Shown piece after piece: positions 1 through 6,561 of a stretch of DNA of 7,985 nt; within the stretch, counting starts at the first letter, position 1, and every line of letters begins with the position of its first letter. Made by a program: the position numbers and the translations under genes. This DNA comes from CAYPTI01 sp964413525 [NCBI: uncultured bacterium] (lineage in GTDB: Bacteria > T1Sed10-126). The notes beneath the pieces are model-generated. The model ran no database searches. It was not told where the DNA came from and saw nothing but the letters and a program-made list of their open reading frames with translations. The stretch spans positions 1 through 7,985 of the forward strand of contig CAYPTI010000081.1 of the NCBI GenBank assembly GCA_964413525.1, written 5' to 3'.

Positions 1-2
1 AG

Positions 3-26
3 GCTCAATAGCTCAATAACTCAGTA
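3..26. repeat. 8-base tandem repeat, about three units
   Basis: The octamer GCTCAATA occurs perfectly at 3-10 and 11-18, and a degenerate third copy ACTCAGTA (6 of 8 matches) follows at 19-26. The array lies 16 bases beyond the stop codon of hyuB, in AT-richer DNA than the genes around it. It may continue left of the window, which I cannot see. Three short units can arise by chance or slippage, so function is unknown. No hairpin or T-run typical of a terminator is visible in 1-42. Confidence 0.5.
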
Positions 27-42
27 CCTTACAATTCCCCCC

Positions 43-1587
43 TTACCCGTGGCCTCCGCCGCCGGGGGTGCGAAGTTCCAGTTCGTCGCCGTCCTCGAGG
101 GTCAGGGTGGTCTTGCCGGGAAGGACTCGGAAATCGTCCTCGTCGGACCGGCGCAACCGGTTCTCTCCGGCTTGACCGGGTTCCCCACCCTGCAGACCGT
201 AGGGACGGGTCCGGCGGCGTTCGGTAATCAGGCCCGTCTGAACGGTCGACCGGCTGCGCCAGCGTTTGATCAGGCCGTCGCCTCCCCGGCGCTCGCCGTC
301 ACCCCCGGAACCGGTCCGGCGCTGCAGGCGGGTGACCAGCAGGGGGGCGGACCGTTCGAAATCCTCGATCGGGGTGTTCCGGGTGTTGGTCATGTGGACC
401 TGCCGGCACGAGACCCCCGGATGCTCGGGTCCTCCCCCGGCTCCGCCACCAAGGGTTTCGTAGTAGGTTCCCTCCCCGCCGGGGGCCGTCCAGCCAAAGG
501 TCACGTTGTTCATGGTGCCCTGGGAGGCGGCGGGGATCCTGCCGGGGAGCAGTTCCCCGAAGGCCCGGAAGAGCAGGTCGACGATCTGCTGGGAGGTCTC
601 CACGTTGCCCGCCGCGACCGGGGCCGGCGGTTCCGCCTCCAGAACCGTCCCCGCTCGGGTCCGGACGGTTACCGGGTCCAGGATGCCCTGGTTGACCGGG
701 ACGTCGTCCTCGACCAAACACCGCAGGACGTAGAAACAGGCCGAGACGGTAACACTGCGGGGACAGTTGATGTTGCCCGTCACCTGGTCGGAGTTGTCCC
801 GGAAATCCAGCTCAAGGTGCTCATCCTCCACGTGAACGGTCACCCGCAGGGGAAGAAACTCCCGGCCGCAGCCGTCCCCGTCCATCTCCAGCTCGGCGGT
901 GGTTGTTCCATGACCGAATTCCGAGATCAGGCGGCTCATAAACCGTCGCCCGTACTGCCGGAGGTCGTTGAACACGACCGAAGCGTTCGGTTCCACCGAC
1001 CGTGACCAGGCCCGAAGTCGCTGCGCCCCCCGCTCGGCCGCGGCGACCTGGGCCTCCAGGTCGGTTCGTCGCATCTCCGGGGTCCGGGTTGCCTCCAGCA
1101 GGTCCCGCACGGAGTCCGGCAGCAGGGTCCCGTGTTCACTCACCGGACGGGGACGGATCCGGACCCCTTCCTGATCGATGTGCGTGGAAAGAGCCATCGA
1201 CCCGGCCACGTCCCCGCCGACGTCCGTGTGATGGGCGCGGTTCACCACCCAGCCCACGAGCTCCCCGTCCCGGTAGCAGGGGCGAGCGTAGGTAATGTCC
1301 GGCAGGTGCGTTCCCCCGCAGTACGGGTCGTTCGTGAGGTAGCCTCTTCCCGGCTCCGGATTCACCTCGGACAGCAAATCATCCATGATTTCCGGGACGG
1401 CCCCCAGGTGAACGGGAATGTGGGCCGCCTGGGCCACGAGGTTCCCCTCCGGGTCGGTGATGGCACAGGAGAGGTCCTCCCGCTCCCGGATGTTCGGACT
1501 GAAGGCGGTCCGCTTGAGCACCTGGCCCATTTCCCCGGCGATGCCCTCCAGCCGGTGGCGGTGAATCGCCAGCTCAAGATCATTCAC
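43..1587 (-). CDS. hyuB: Hydantoinase/oxoprolinase family protein, B subunit
   Basis: This 514-residue protein is a full-length HyuB-type subunit (family usually about 510-570 residues). With HyuA it forms enzymes such as N-methylhydantoinase, 5-oxoprolinase and acetone/acetophenone carboxylases; the substrate here is unknown. Landmarks are RTAFSPNIRERED (26-38), AAHIPVHLGAVP (54-65), NDPYCGGTHLPD (86-97), NRAHHTDVGG (116-125, His/Asp residues likely to bind metal), YYETLGGGAGGGP (375-387) and HMTNTRNTPIE (398-408). It ends in the family's Gly-rich tail TPGGGGHG. There is no signal peptide, so it is probably cytoplasmic. The start is GTG (1585-1587), inside a GTGA overlap with the hyuA stop codon and 9 bases after GGAGGT, so translation is probably coupled to hyuA. 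An ATG two codons-worth downstream is out of frame. The reading frame is intact to a TAA stop. Family assignment is very secure; the reaction is not. Confidence 0.94.
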   Translation of the reverse strand: MNDLELAIHRHRLEGIAGEMGQVLKRTAFSPNIREREDLSCAITDPEGNLVAQAAHIPVHLGAVPEIMDDLLSEVNPEPGRGYLTNDPYCGGTHLPDITYARPCYRDGELVGWVVNRAHHTDVGGDVAGSMALSTHIDQEGVRIRPRPVSEHGTLLPDSVRDLLEATRTPEMRRTDLEAQVAAAERGAQRLRAWSRSVEPNASVVFNDLRQYGRRFMSRLISEFGHGTTTAELEMDGDGCGREFLPLRVTVHVEDEHLELDFRDNSDQVTGNINCPRSVTVSACFYVLRCLVEDDVPVNQGILDPVTVRTRAGTVLEAEPPAPVAAGNVETSQQIVDLLFRAFGELLPGRIPAASQGTMNNVTFGWTAPGGEGTYYETLGGGAGGGPEHPGVSCRQVHMTNTRNTPIEDFERSAPLLVTRLQRRTGSGGDGERRGGDGLIKRWRSRSTVQTGLITERRRTRPYGLQGGEPGQAGENRLRRSDEDDFRVLPGKTTLTLEDGDELELRTPGGGGHG

Positions 1588-3554
1588 GCCAGGACCACCT
1601 CCACGTGGTCATCCCGGGGCACGACCCGGTCCCCCGGAGGCACGAAGGCCGTCAGGGTCTCCCCCACCAGCAACAGCGGCCCGTCCAGGGCCTCCCCCAG
1701 CGACTCGATGCGGTGTCGGTCCACGGCCGTCCGGCCGTCCTGATCGGCGAGGACGACCGGCTGCCGGCCCATGAACGAATCCCCGGCTCCCGGGTTCGAA
1801 CGGACCGGTTGGGTCCGGGGACGGTTCCACCAGACGTCCAGGTGGACCAGTTCGACGCGGTTCGCCTCGGGAAGGTAGCCGTACCGGTCATCGTACAGCG
1901 AAACGAACTGGTCACGTAATTCGTCCTGGGTGGTGTCCGGATCAACCGGCAGGGACAGTTCGTGACTCTGGCCGACAAACCGGCAGGACGCTTCCGCCCG
2001 AAGGCGAGTTTTTCCATCCACCCACCCCGGGGAAGGAGACGTTAGTTCCTCCAGGCCGGGCAGCCGTTGATCAGGATCATCCAGCACGGTGACCGGACTC
2101 GCGGTGCGGGTCGTGACCCGGTCGCTCTCCAGGAACCCCCGGGCGGAAAACACCCCGCCGTTCCGGGGAATCAGGACCCGGTTGATCGACAGGGCATCGG
2201 CCACCTCGGCCGCGAACAGTCCCCCCGCCCCGCCGTAGGCAATCAGCGGGTAGTCCGATGGATCGTGACCCCGCCGTACCGTCACGTCCCGCACCGCCTC
2301 GGTCAGCTTCGCGACCACCAGCCGGTGGGCTCGCCGGAGGAAGGAGTCCCCCGGAGAATCACTGTCCACCAGCGAGCCGATCGCTTCCCGGGCCGGGGCC
2401 GATTGGAGTTGAAGTCCCTCGGACAGGGAGACATCGTCCGGAAGCCTGCCCAGGAGCAACTCCAGGTCGGTAACCGTGGCCGGACCCCCGCTGCCGTAGC
2501 TGGCCGGCCCCGGATCCGCCCCGGCGCTTTGCGGGCCCACGGTAAGGTGGCCTCCCCGGTCCCGGCGCAGGATCGATCCTCCTCCCGCCCCCACGGTGTG
2601 AAGATCAACCATGGGTTCGGCGATCGGATAGGTTCCGATCCGGTGGTTGTCCCGGGTCTGGATCCGCCCCGGAACGAGGGCCACGTCCGTCGACGTGCCT
2701 CCCATGTCGAGGCTGATAAATCCCTTATCGGATCCGTTCGAAACCAGGTGCTTCCCGGCCATGAGGCCCCCGGCCGGGCCGCTCAGACAGCTCAGCACCG
2801 GTCGCGTCACGATCTCGTCGGCCGATCGCAGGCCCCGCCGGGAACCCATCACCAGCAGGTTGCCGGCCGGCTCAATGAGGTCTCGTAGCCGTCCCAGGTA
2901 GCCGCCCATCACTCCGCGAAGGCCGGCGTTAATGACCGTCGTCGACATTCGTTCGAATTCCCGGAACCGGGGCAAAATCTCGTGGGAACAGACGACCTCG
3001 ATCCGATCGGCGAGCACCTCCCGGACCCAGCGCTCCCCCTCCGGAAACCGGTACCCGTGGACCAGACAGACGGCCACCCCATCCGGTTCTCGGGCCTCGA
3101 CCTCGTCCCGGAGGGCTTCGGCGTCCTCAGGCTCCGGCCGGCGCACCACCGTTCCGTCGGCGTCGTGACGGTACGGGACGCCGATAACCGGGAGGTCCCG
3201 GAACGGGATCCGGTCCGGGGGAGGATTCAAATCGTACAGGGACGGTCGGTCACCCCGACCAATCGTCGGAACCCCCTCCAGTCCCCGGTTGGTCACGAGC
3301 AGGATATCGTCCAGGGTTTGCTCCAGCAGCGCGTTGGTGGCCCGGGTCGTCCCGTGAAGCAGGGTCCAGGAGCCGGTGAAGGTGAGTTCCTCCAGCAGGT
3401 GTTCAAACGGCACCAGCGGATCCTCCGGGTTGGAGGGAAGCTTCCCCGACCGGACGACGGAACCTGCCTCGTCGAGGGCGAGATAGTCGTTAAACGTGCC
3501 GCCCGCGTCAACGGACAGGGTTCGTACCGGACCGGTTTGTGGTCGTTGATTCAT
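1584..3554 (-). CDS. hyuA: Hydantoinase/oxoprolinase family protein, A subunit (variant motifs)
   Basis: This 656-residue HyuA-type subunit carries the actin/ASKHA-like ATP-binding fold of the hydantoinase A/5-oxoprolinase family. Domain order is an N-terminal hydantoinase/oxoprolinase domain (about 12-190), a central catalytic ATPase domain (about 200-485) and a C-terminal domain (about 500-656). Clear landmarks are DAGGTFND (16-23, phosphate loop), HGTTRATNALLE (67-78), LSGPAGG (257-263), DMGGTSTDVALV (283-294), TVGAGGGSI (320-328), SAGADPGPASYG (343-354), YGGAGG (440-445) and FVGQSHEL (526-533). Several positions differ from the forms I know as typical: N in place of T in GTFTD, MGSRRGL (236-242) where MQSNGGL is usual, NAGLRG (209-214) where NAYLxP is usual, and GGAGGLFA where GGAGPLHA is usual. 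The ATG (3552-3554) is preceded at 7 bases by AAGGA within AAGGAAGGAT. It is first gene of a two-gene unit with hyuB. Family is secure; the substrate is unknown and may be unusual. Confidence 0.94.
   Translation of the reverse strand: MNQRPQTGPVRTLSVDAGGTFNDYLALDEAGSVVRSGKLPSNPEDPLVPFEHLLEELTFTGSWTLLHGTTRATNALLEQTLDDILLVTNRGLEGVPTIGRGDRPSLYDLNPPPDRIPFRDLPVIGVPYRHDADGTVVRRPEPEDAEALRDEVEAREPDGVAVCLVHGYRFPEGERWVREVLADRIEVVCSHEILPRFREFERMSTTVINAGLRGVMGGYLGRLRDLIEPAGNLLVMGSRRGLRSADEIVTRPVLSCLSGPAGGLMAGKHLVSNGSDKGFISLDMGGTSTDVALVPGRIQTRDNHRIGTYPIAEPMVDLHTVGAGGGSILRRDRGGHLTVGPQSAGADPGPASYGSGGPATVTDLELLLGRLPDDVSLSEGLQLQSAPAREAIGSLVDSDSPGDSFLRRAHRLVVAKLTEAVRDVTVRRGHDPSDYPLIAYGGAGGLFAAEVADALSINRVLIPRNGGVFSARGFLESDRVTTRTASPVTVLDDPDQRLPGLEELTSPSPGWVDGKTRLRAEASCRFVGQSHELSLPVDPDTTQDELRDQFVSLYDDRYGYLPEANRVELVHLDVWWNRPRTQPVRSNPGAGDSFMGRQPVVLADQDGRTAVDRHRIESLGEALDGPLLLVGETLTAFVPPGDRVVPRDDHVEVVLA
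1597..1602 (-). promoter_or_regulatory. Shine-Dalgarno site of hyuB (fixes a GTG start)
   Basis: GGAGGT on the minus strand lies within the last codons of hyuA, 9 bases before the GTG at 1585-1587. It decides for the GTG start and for the 4-base GTGA overlap between the two genes. Confidence 0.75.
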
Positions 3555-3753
3555 GCCGAAATCCTTCCTTGGTTGGCGAATCCCGGCTCGGACCGGACTC
3601 GTCGTTCTTCTCCGTGCGATCAGCCACGGCTCATGGTCGTCGCAATGGAAATCCGGATTCGCGGTACGGGGAATCAGTCAGCCTGAAATCCGACGCGGGC
3701 TATCTTATCCTAGTCAGGTGGAAGCCAAACCACTCGGAAAGGGGCGGTAGTCT
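3555..3753. other. Divergent intergenic spacer between hyuA and the Mth938-domain gene
   Basis: These 199 bases separate two divergently transcribed genes and must hold the promoter(s) of both unless hyuAB is read from elsewhere. Visible content: the two Shine-Dalgarno sites at the ends, the direct repeat GAAATCCG at 3648-3655 and 3685-3692 (starts 37 bases apart), the palindrome ATCCGGAT at 3651-3658 overlapping the first copy, and a candidate plus-strand promoter near 3683-3711. On the minus strand a weak TAAGAT-like -10 element lies in the same AT-richer patch but has no convincing -35. I see no small ORF with support, tRNA or riboswitch. Confidence 0.6.
3683..3711 (+). promoter_or_regulatory. 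Candidate sigma-70-type promoter for the Mth938-domain gene
   Basis: CTGAAA (3683-3688) and TATCCT (3706-3711) are separated by 17 bases, each matching 4 of 6 consensus positions. Transcription would begin about 7 bases further on and give a leader of roughly 35 bases. The -35 element overlaps the second copy of the GAAATCCG repeat. Both hexamers are weak, so this is only the best candidate in the spacer. Confidence 0.3.
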
Positions 3754-4098
3754 ATGGAACTATCAAATTATCGGTTTGGATACGTCGAGGCCGGGGACAG
3801 CGCCTTCGAGAACGACCTTATCGTGATGGACGACTGGATTCACGACAACTGGTGGCGCCAGGACGGCCACAGCCTCGTTCCCGAGGACCTGGAAGACGTC
3901 GTCAGGCAGGATCCCGACCGGATTATCCTCGGCACCGGAGCGCACGGGCGAATGAACGTGCCGGAGGACACGAAGCGGGACCTGGACGAGAAGGGAATCG
4001 ACCTGGAGGTCCACCGGACCGAACAAGCCATCGAGGAATACAACCGGCAACGAACCTCATCGGACAACGTCGCCGGGGCCTTTCACCTCACCTGCTGA
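3754..4098 (+). CDS. Mth938/DUF498 (AAMDC/NDUFAF3-like) domain protein
   Basis: This 114-residue protein is essentially a single Mth938-like domain (DUF498, Pfam PF04430), normal for the family (about 110-130 residues). The signature elements are all present: DNWWRQDGHSLVPEDLEDV (31-49), the Gly-rich segment LGTGAHGRMNVPE (59-71), LDEKGIDLEVHRTEQAIEEYN (about 77-97) and the C-terminal HLTC. The domain's biochemical role is unknown; the same fold is found in human NDUFAF3, a complex I assembly factor, and in AAMDC. No signal peptide or membrane segment, so cytoplasmic. The ATG follows AAAGGGG, with 9 bases between AGGGG and the start. The protein is acidic (26 D/E, 11 K/R). It is transcribed alone, divergent from hyuA and convergent with the polyprenyl synthase, whose stop lies 15 bases away. 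Family is very secure; a role with the neighbouring complex I genes is inference. Confidence 0.94.
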   Translation: MELSNYRFGYVEAGDSAFENDLIVMDDWIHDNWWRQDGHSLVPEDLEDVVRQDPDRIILGTGAHGRMNVPEDTKRDLDEKGIDLEVHRTEQAIEEYNRQRTSSDNVAGAFHLTC

Positions 4099-4113
4099 AC
4101 CGGTCCCGGACCC

Positions 4114-5133
4114 TCAAAAATTTCTCCGGACCACGTATTCACACATCTTGCGCAGCGACCGGGCGGACGGATTGTCGGGGAACACGGCAAGCGCTCCGTG
4201 GGCTTCCTCCGCGAACCCACGGGCCACCTCCCCGGCTCGCTCGAATCCGTTTCCTTCCCGGATGATGGGCATCAACCGCTCCCGTCGTTGTTCCAGCTTC
4301 ATGGGCTCCTCCATGATCGTCCGGACCTCTTCCCGGCGACCGTTCTCGGAGGTCTGCATGGCCTCGATCAGCGGCAGGGTCAACTTCCCACGGGCCAGGT
4401 CCTGGAAGGAATTTTTCCCCGCCTCCTGATCGTTTGACAGCAGATCGATGATGTCGTCAATAATCTGGAACGCCAGCCCGAATTTTTCCCCGTACGTCCG
4501 GGCGGCCTGTTCCCGTTCCGCCGAGGACCCCGCGGCTCCCACAAAGCTGGCCGCCCGCATGAGGCTGGCCGTCTTTTGCCGGATGATGTCAAAGTACTCC
4601 TCCCGGGTGACGTCCAGATCCAGCTGATCGTCCAGGCTCACCAGTTCCCCCCGGCTCATCTGGCGAGTCGCCCGGGTCAGTTCCGCCACCACGTCCGTCC
4701 GGCCGAGACCGACGATCTCGTCCAGAGCCCGGCTGTACAGGTAATCCCCCACCAGCACGGCGGTCTTGTTGTCCCACTGTTCGTTGACCGTCTCAACCCC
4801 CCGTCGAAGGTACGCTTCATCCACCACGTCGTCGTGGATCAGGGTCGCGTTGTGGATGATCTCCACCGCGGCCGCCGCCAGCGGGTAATTATACCCGGAA
4901 TCCTGTCTCCCGGACGCGTGGGCGAACAGCATGACGAGGGCGGGCCGGATCCGCTTTCCTCCCGCTTCGGACAGGTACTGACTGGCCCGCCGGATCAGGT
5001 CCCGCGGTTCATCGTCAAAAAAGGTCTTCAGCCGGTTCTCCGCCCGCTCGAGCGGTTCCTCGATCGGGGCGTAGATCCGATCGATCTTTTCGCTGATGAG
5101 GTTCCGGGAGAGTCCCTTCAATTGCTCCAGCAT
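4114..5133 (-). CDS. Long-chain trans-polyprenyl diphosphate synthase
   Basis: This 339-residue enzyme is a full-length member of the trans-isoprenyl diphosphate synthase family (IspB/HepT/IspA superfamily). It condenses isopentenyl diphosphate onto an allylic primer, giving a prenyl tail probably used for the respiratory quinone. Motifs seen are GGKRIRP (58-64), the first Asp-rich motif DDVVD (101-105) within LIHDDVVDE, GDYLYSRA (129-136), the second Asp-rich motif DDIID (226-230) and GKLTLPLI (249-256). The residue five before the first Asp-rich motif is Ala (A96), with no bulky Phe/Tyr; in this family that points to a long product (C30 or longer) over C15/C20. The ATG (5131-5133) lies 3 bases after the nuoN stop, and its Shine-Dalgarno site is inside the end of nuoN, so it is almost certainly co-translated with the complex I genes. 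Exact chain length cannot be read from the sequence, so no gene symbol is given. Confidence 0.95.
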   Translation of the reverse strand: MLEQLKGLSRNLISEKIDRIYAPIEEPLERAENRLKTFFDDEPRDLIRRASQYLSEAGGKRIRPALVMLFAHASGRQDSGYNYPLAAAAVEIIHNATLIHDDVVDEAYLRRGVETVNEQWDNKTAVLVGDYLYSRALDEIVGLGRTDVVAELTRATRQMSRGELVSLDDQLDLDVTREEYFDIIRQKTASLMRAASFVGAAGSSAEREQAARTYGEKFGLAFQIIDDIIDLLSNDQEAGKNSFQDLARGKLTLPLIEAMQTSENGRREEVRTIMEEPMKLEQRRERLMPIIREGNGFERAGEVARGFAEEAHGALAVFPDNPSARSLRKMCEYVVRRNF

Positions 5134-5136
5134 CAG

Positions 5137-6561
5137 TCAGGATCCTCCTCCCGCAAGCACCGTAATCAATCGTGTTAGCGGTTCAATCAGGACGGCCGGA
5201 TACACCCCGACGATCAGGATCAGGATCGTGCATCCGACCGCCGTCGCGCGTCCCAGTAGGTTCGTCTCCGGGGAGCCGGACCGCTCATCGTCCGGCTGTT
5301 TCATGTAGGAGTGTACGATTACTCGGAAATAATAAGCAACGGAGACAAGGGACATAAGCACCGCCACCACCACCAGCAGAATCAGACCCGCTTCAACCGC
5401 GGCGTAGAAAAGGATCAGCTTCCCCATGAAACCAGCCGTGATCGGCAGCCCCGCCAGGGAGATCATGCTGATGGCCAGGCAGAAGGCTAACACCGGCTGC
5501 CGCTGACTGAGACCGTGGAGGTCGTTGTACCGACAGCGATCCGTTTCGTCCGTCAGCGTGCTGACAATCCCGAACGCCGTCAGGGTCATAAGCAGGTATA
5601 CCGTGAGGTAGAACAGGATCGAGGCGTACCCGGACAGGACCCCGGCCGCAAGCCCGACCAGGGCGTATCCGGCGTGGGCGATGCTGCTGTAGGCGAGCAT
5701 CCGCTTGATGTCTTCCTGGACCAGGGCCAGCAGGTTGCCCCCGAGCATGGTCAACAGGGCCAGCCACCAGAGGAACGCGTCCAGCCGGATCGCCGGTTCC
5801 ACCGGCATCGTGACGAACAACCGGATCAGGACCCCGAACACCGCCAGCTTGACCACGATGGACATGTAGGTGGTAACCGGGGTCGGGGCGCCCTGGTAGA
5901 CGTCCGGCACCCAGACGTGGAACGGCACCAGGGCCAGCTTGAAAGCCAGCCCGAACAGAACCAGCAGCAGGCTGCCCCAGAAGGCCAGGTCGGGCTCGGC
6001 CCAGAAGTCCGGTGCGAGGTAGTGGATCGAGCCGGAACTGGCGAAGACGAGTCCGATCCCGAGCAAAAAGATCGCCGAACCCACCGAACCGAGGATGAAG
6101 TACTTCAGGGACGATTCGATGCTGGTTCGGGCCTCCCGGCGGTAGCCGCACAGAATGTAGAAACAGATGGAAAACAACTCCAGACCGACGAACATGACCA
6201 CCAGGTGATCGGTGCTCACCAGGAGGCTCAGGCCCACGGCGGAGGTCAGCAGCAGGAAGGTCCATTCCGTGTACTGCAGATCGAACCGGTCGAGAAACGG
6301 CCCGGAATACAGCAACGTGCCAAGCAGGGTCAGCAGGATCAACAGCAGGATCAGCCGGGACAACCCGTCGACGTGGAGCCCCGGCGGGTAGGAGTCAGGG
6401 GGAAGGAACAGAAGCCCGACCGTCGCCGCCGTCGCCCCGAGGGTCCCCAGGATTCCCAGGTACAGGACGGTTTCCCGATCCCCGAAGGCGATTTTCCAGA
6501 CGAGGACCAGAAGCAGCATCACGGTAAGAATGATCTCGGGAAGGATGGCCAGGTAACTCAC
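5137..6561 (-). CDS. nuoN: NADH-quinone oxidoreductase subunit N
   Basis: NuoN is one of the three antiporter-like, proton-pumping subunits in the membrane arm of complex I. The 474-residue protein is hydrophobic almost throughout, fitting about 13-14 membrane helices, and is of normal length. Key pumping residues are visible in context: E128 in FVGLELFSI (TM5 Glu, E133 in E. coli), K208 in AFKLALVPFHVWVPD (TM7 Lys, K217), K238 in IVVKLAVFG (K247) and K381 in AGFMGKLILF (TM12 Lys, K395). QEDIKRMLAYSSIAHAGY (282-299) is the conserved loop and helix of this family. The start is GTG (6559-6561), part of a GTGA overlap with the nuoM stop, 7 bases after GAGGAGG. An ATG between that site and the GTG is out of frame and too close to the site. 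It follows nuoM, as is usual in nuo operons, and precedes a polyprenyl synthase gene. The E. coli residue numbers are from memory of the family. Confidence 0.97.
   Translation of the reverse strand: MSYLAILPEIILTVMLLLVLVWKIAFGDRETVLYLGILGTLGATAATVGLLFLPPDSYPPGLHVDGLSRLILLLILLTLLGTLLYSGPFLDRFDLQYTEWTFLLLTSAVGLSLLVSTDHLVVMFVGLELFSICFYILCGYRREARTSIESSLKYFILGSVGSAIFLLGIGLVFASSGSIHYLAPDFWAEPDLAFWGSLLLVLFGLAFKLALVPFHVWVPDVYQGAPTPVTTYMSIVVKLAVFGVLIRLFVTMPVEPAIRLDAFLWWLALLTMLGGNLLALVQEDIKRMLAYSSIAHAGYALVGLAAGVLSGYASILFYLTVYLLMTLTAFGIVSTLTDETDRCRYNDLHGLSQRQPVLAFCLAISMISLAGLPITAGFMGKLILFYAAVEAGLILLVVVAVLMSLVSVAYYFRVIVHSYMKQPDDERSGSPETNLLGRATAVGCTILILIVGVYPAVLIEPLTRLITVLAGGGS
5144..5150 (-). promoter_or_regulatory. 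Shine-Dalgarno site of the polyprenyl synthase, inside nuoN
   Basis: GAGGAGG on the minus strand lies 10 bases before the ATG at 5131-5133. The same bases form part of the GGA GGA GGA TCC codons that end NuoN (Gly-Gly-Gly-Ser), so ribosomes finishing nuoN stop right beside this site. Confidence 0.75.

Noticed and set aside
49-1005. A 318-codon open frame on the plus strand across hyuB
   Set aside because: It is antisense to an intact hyuB with full family motifs; the product shows no recognisable domain and is Gly/Pro/Arg-rich shadow sequence.
43-1587. Suspected frameshift in the C-terminal part of hyuB, where the sequence becomes Arg/Gly-rich
   Set aside because: The segment matches the normal family ending (SGGxGxxRGGDG, ERRRxxPxGLxGGEPG, LPGKTTLTLEDGD, TPGGGG) in one frame, so the gene is intact.
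2982-3686. A 234-codon plus-strand frame running from hyuA into the spacer
   Set aside because: It is mostly antisense to hyuA, shows no known motif, and its end in the spacer has no independent support.
4102-4132. Possible bidirectional terminator between the convergent genes
   Set aside because: GGTCC and GGACC could pair over a loop of about 21 bases, or as an 11-base near-palindrome with a 1-base centre, but neither makes a stable hairpin followed by a T-run.
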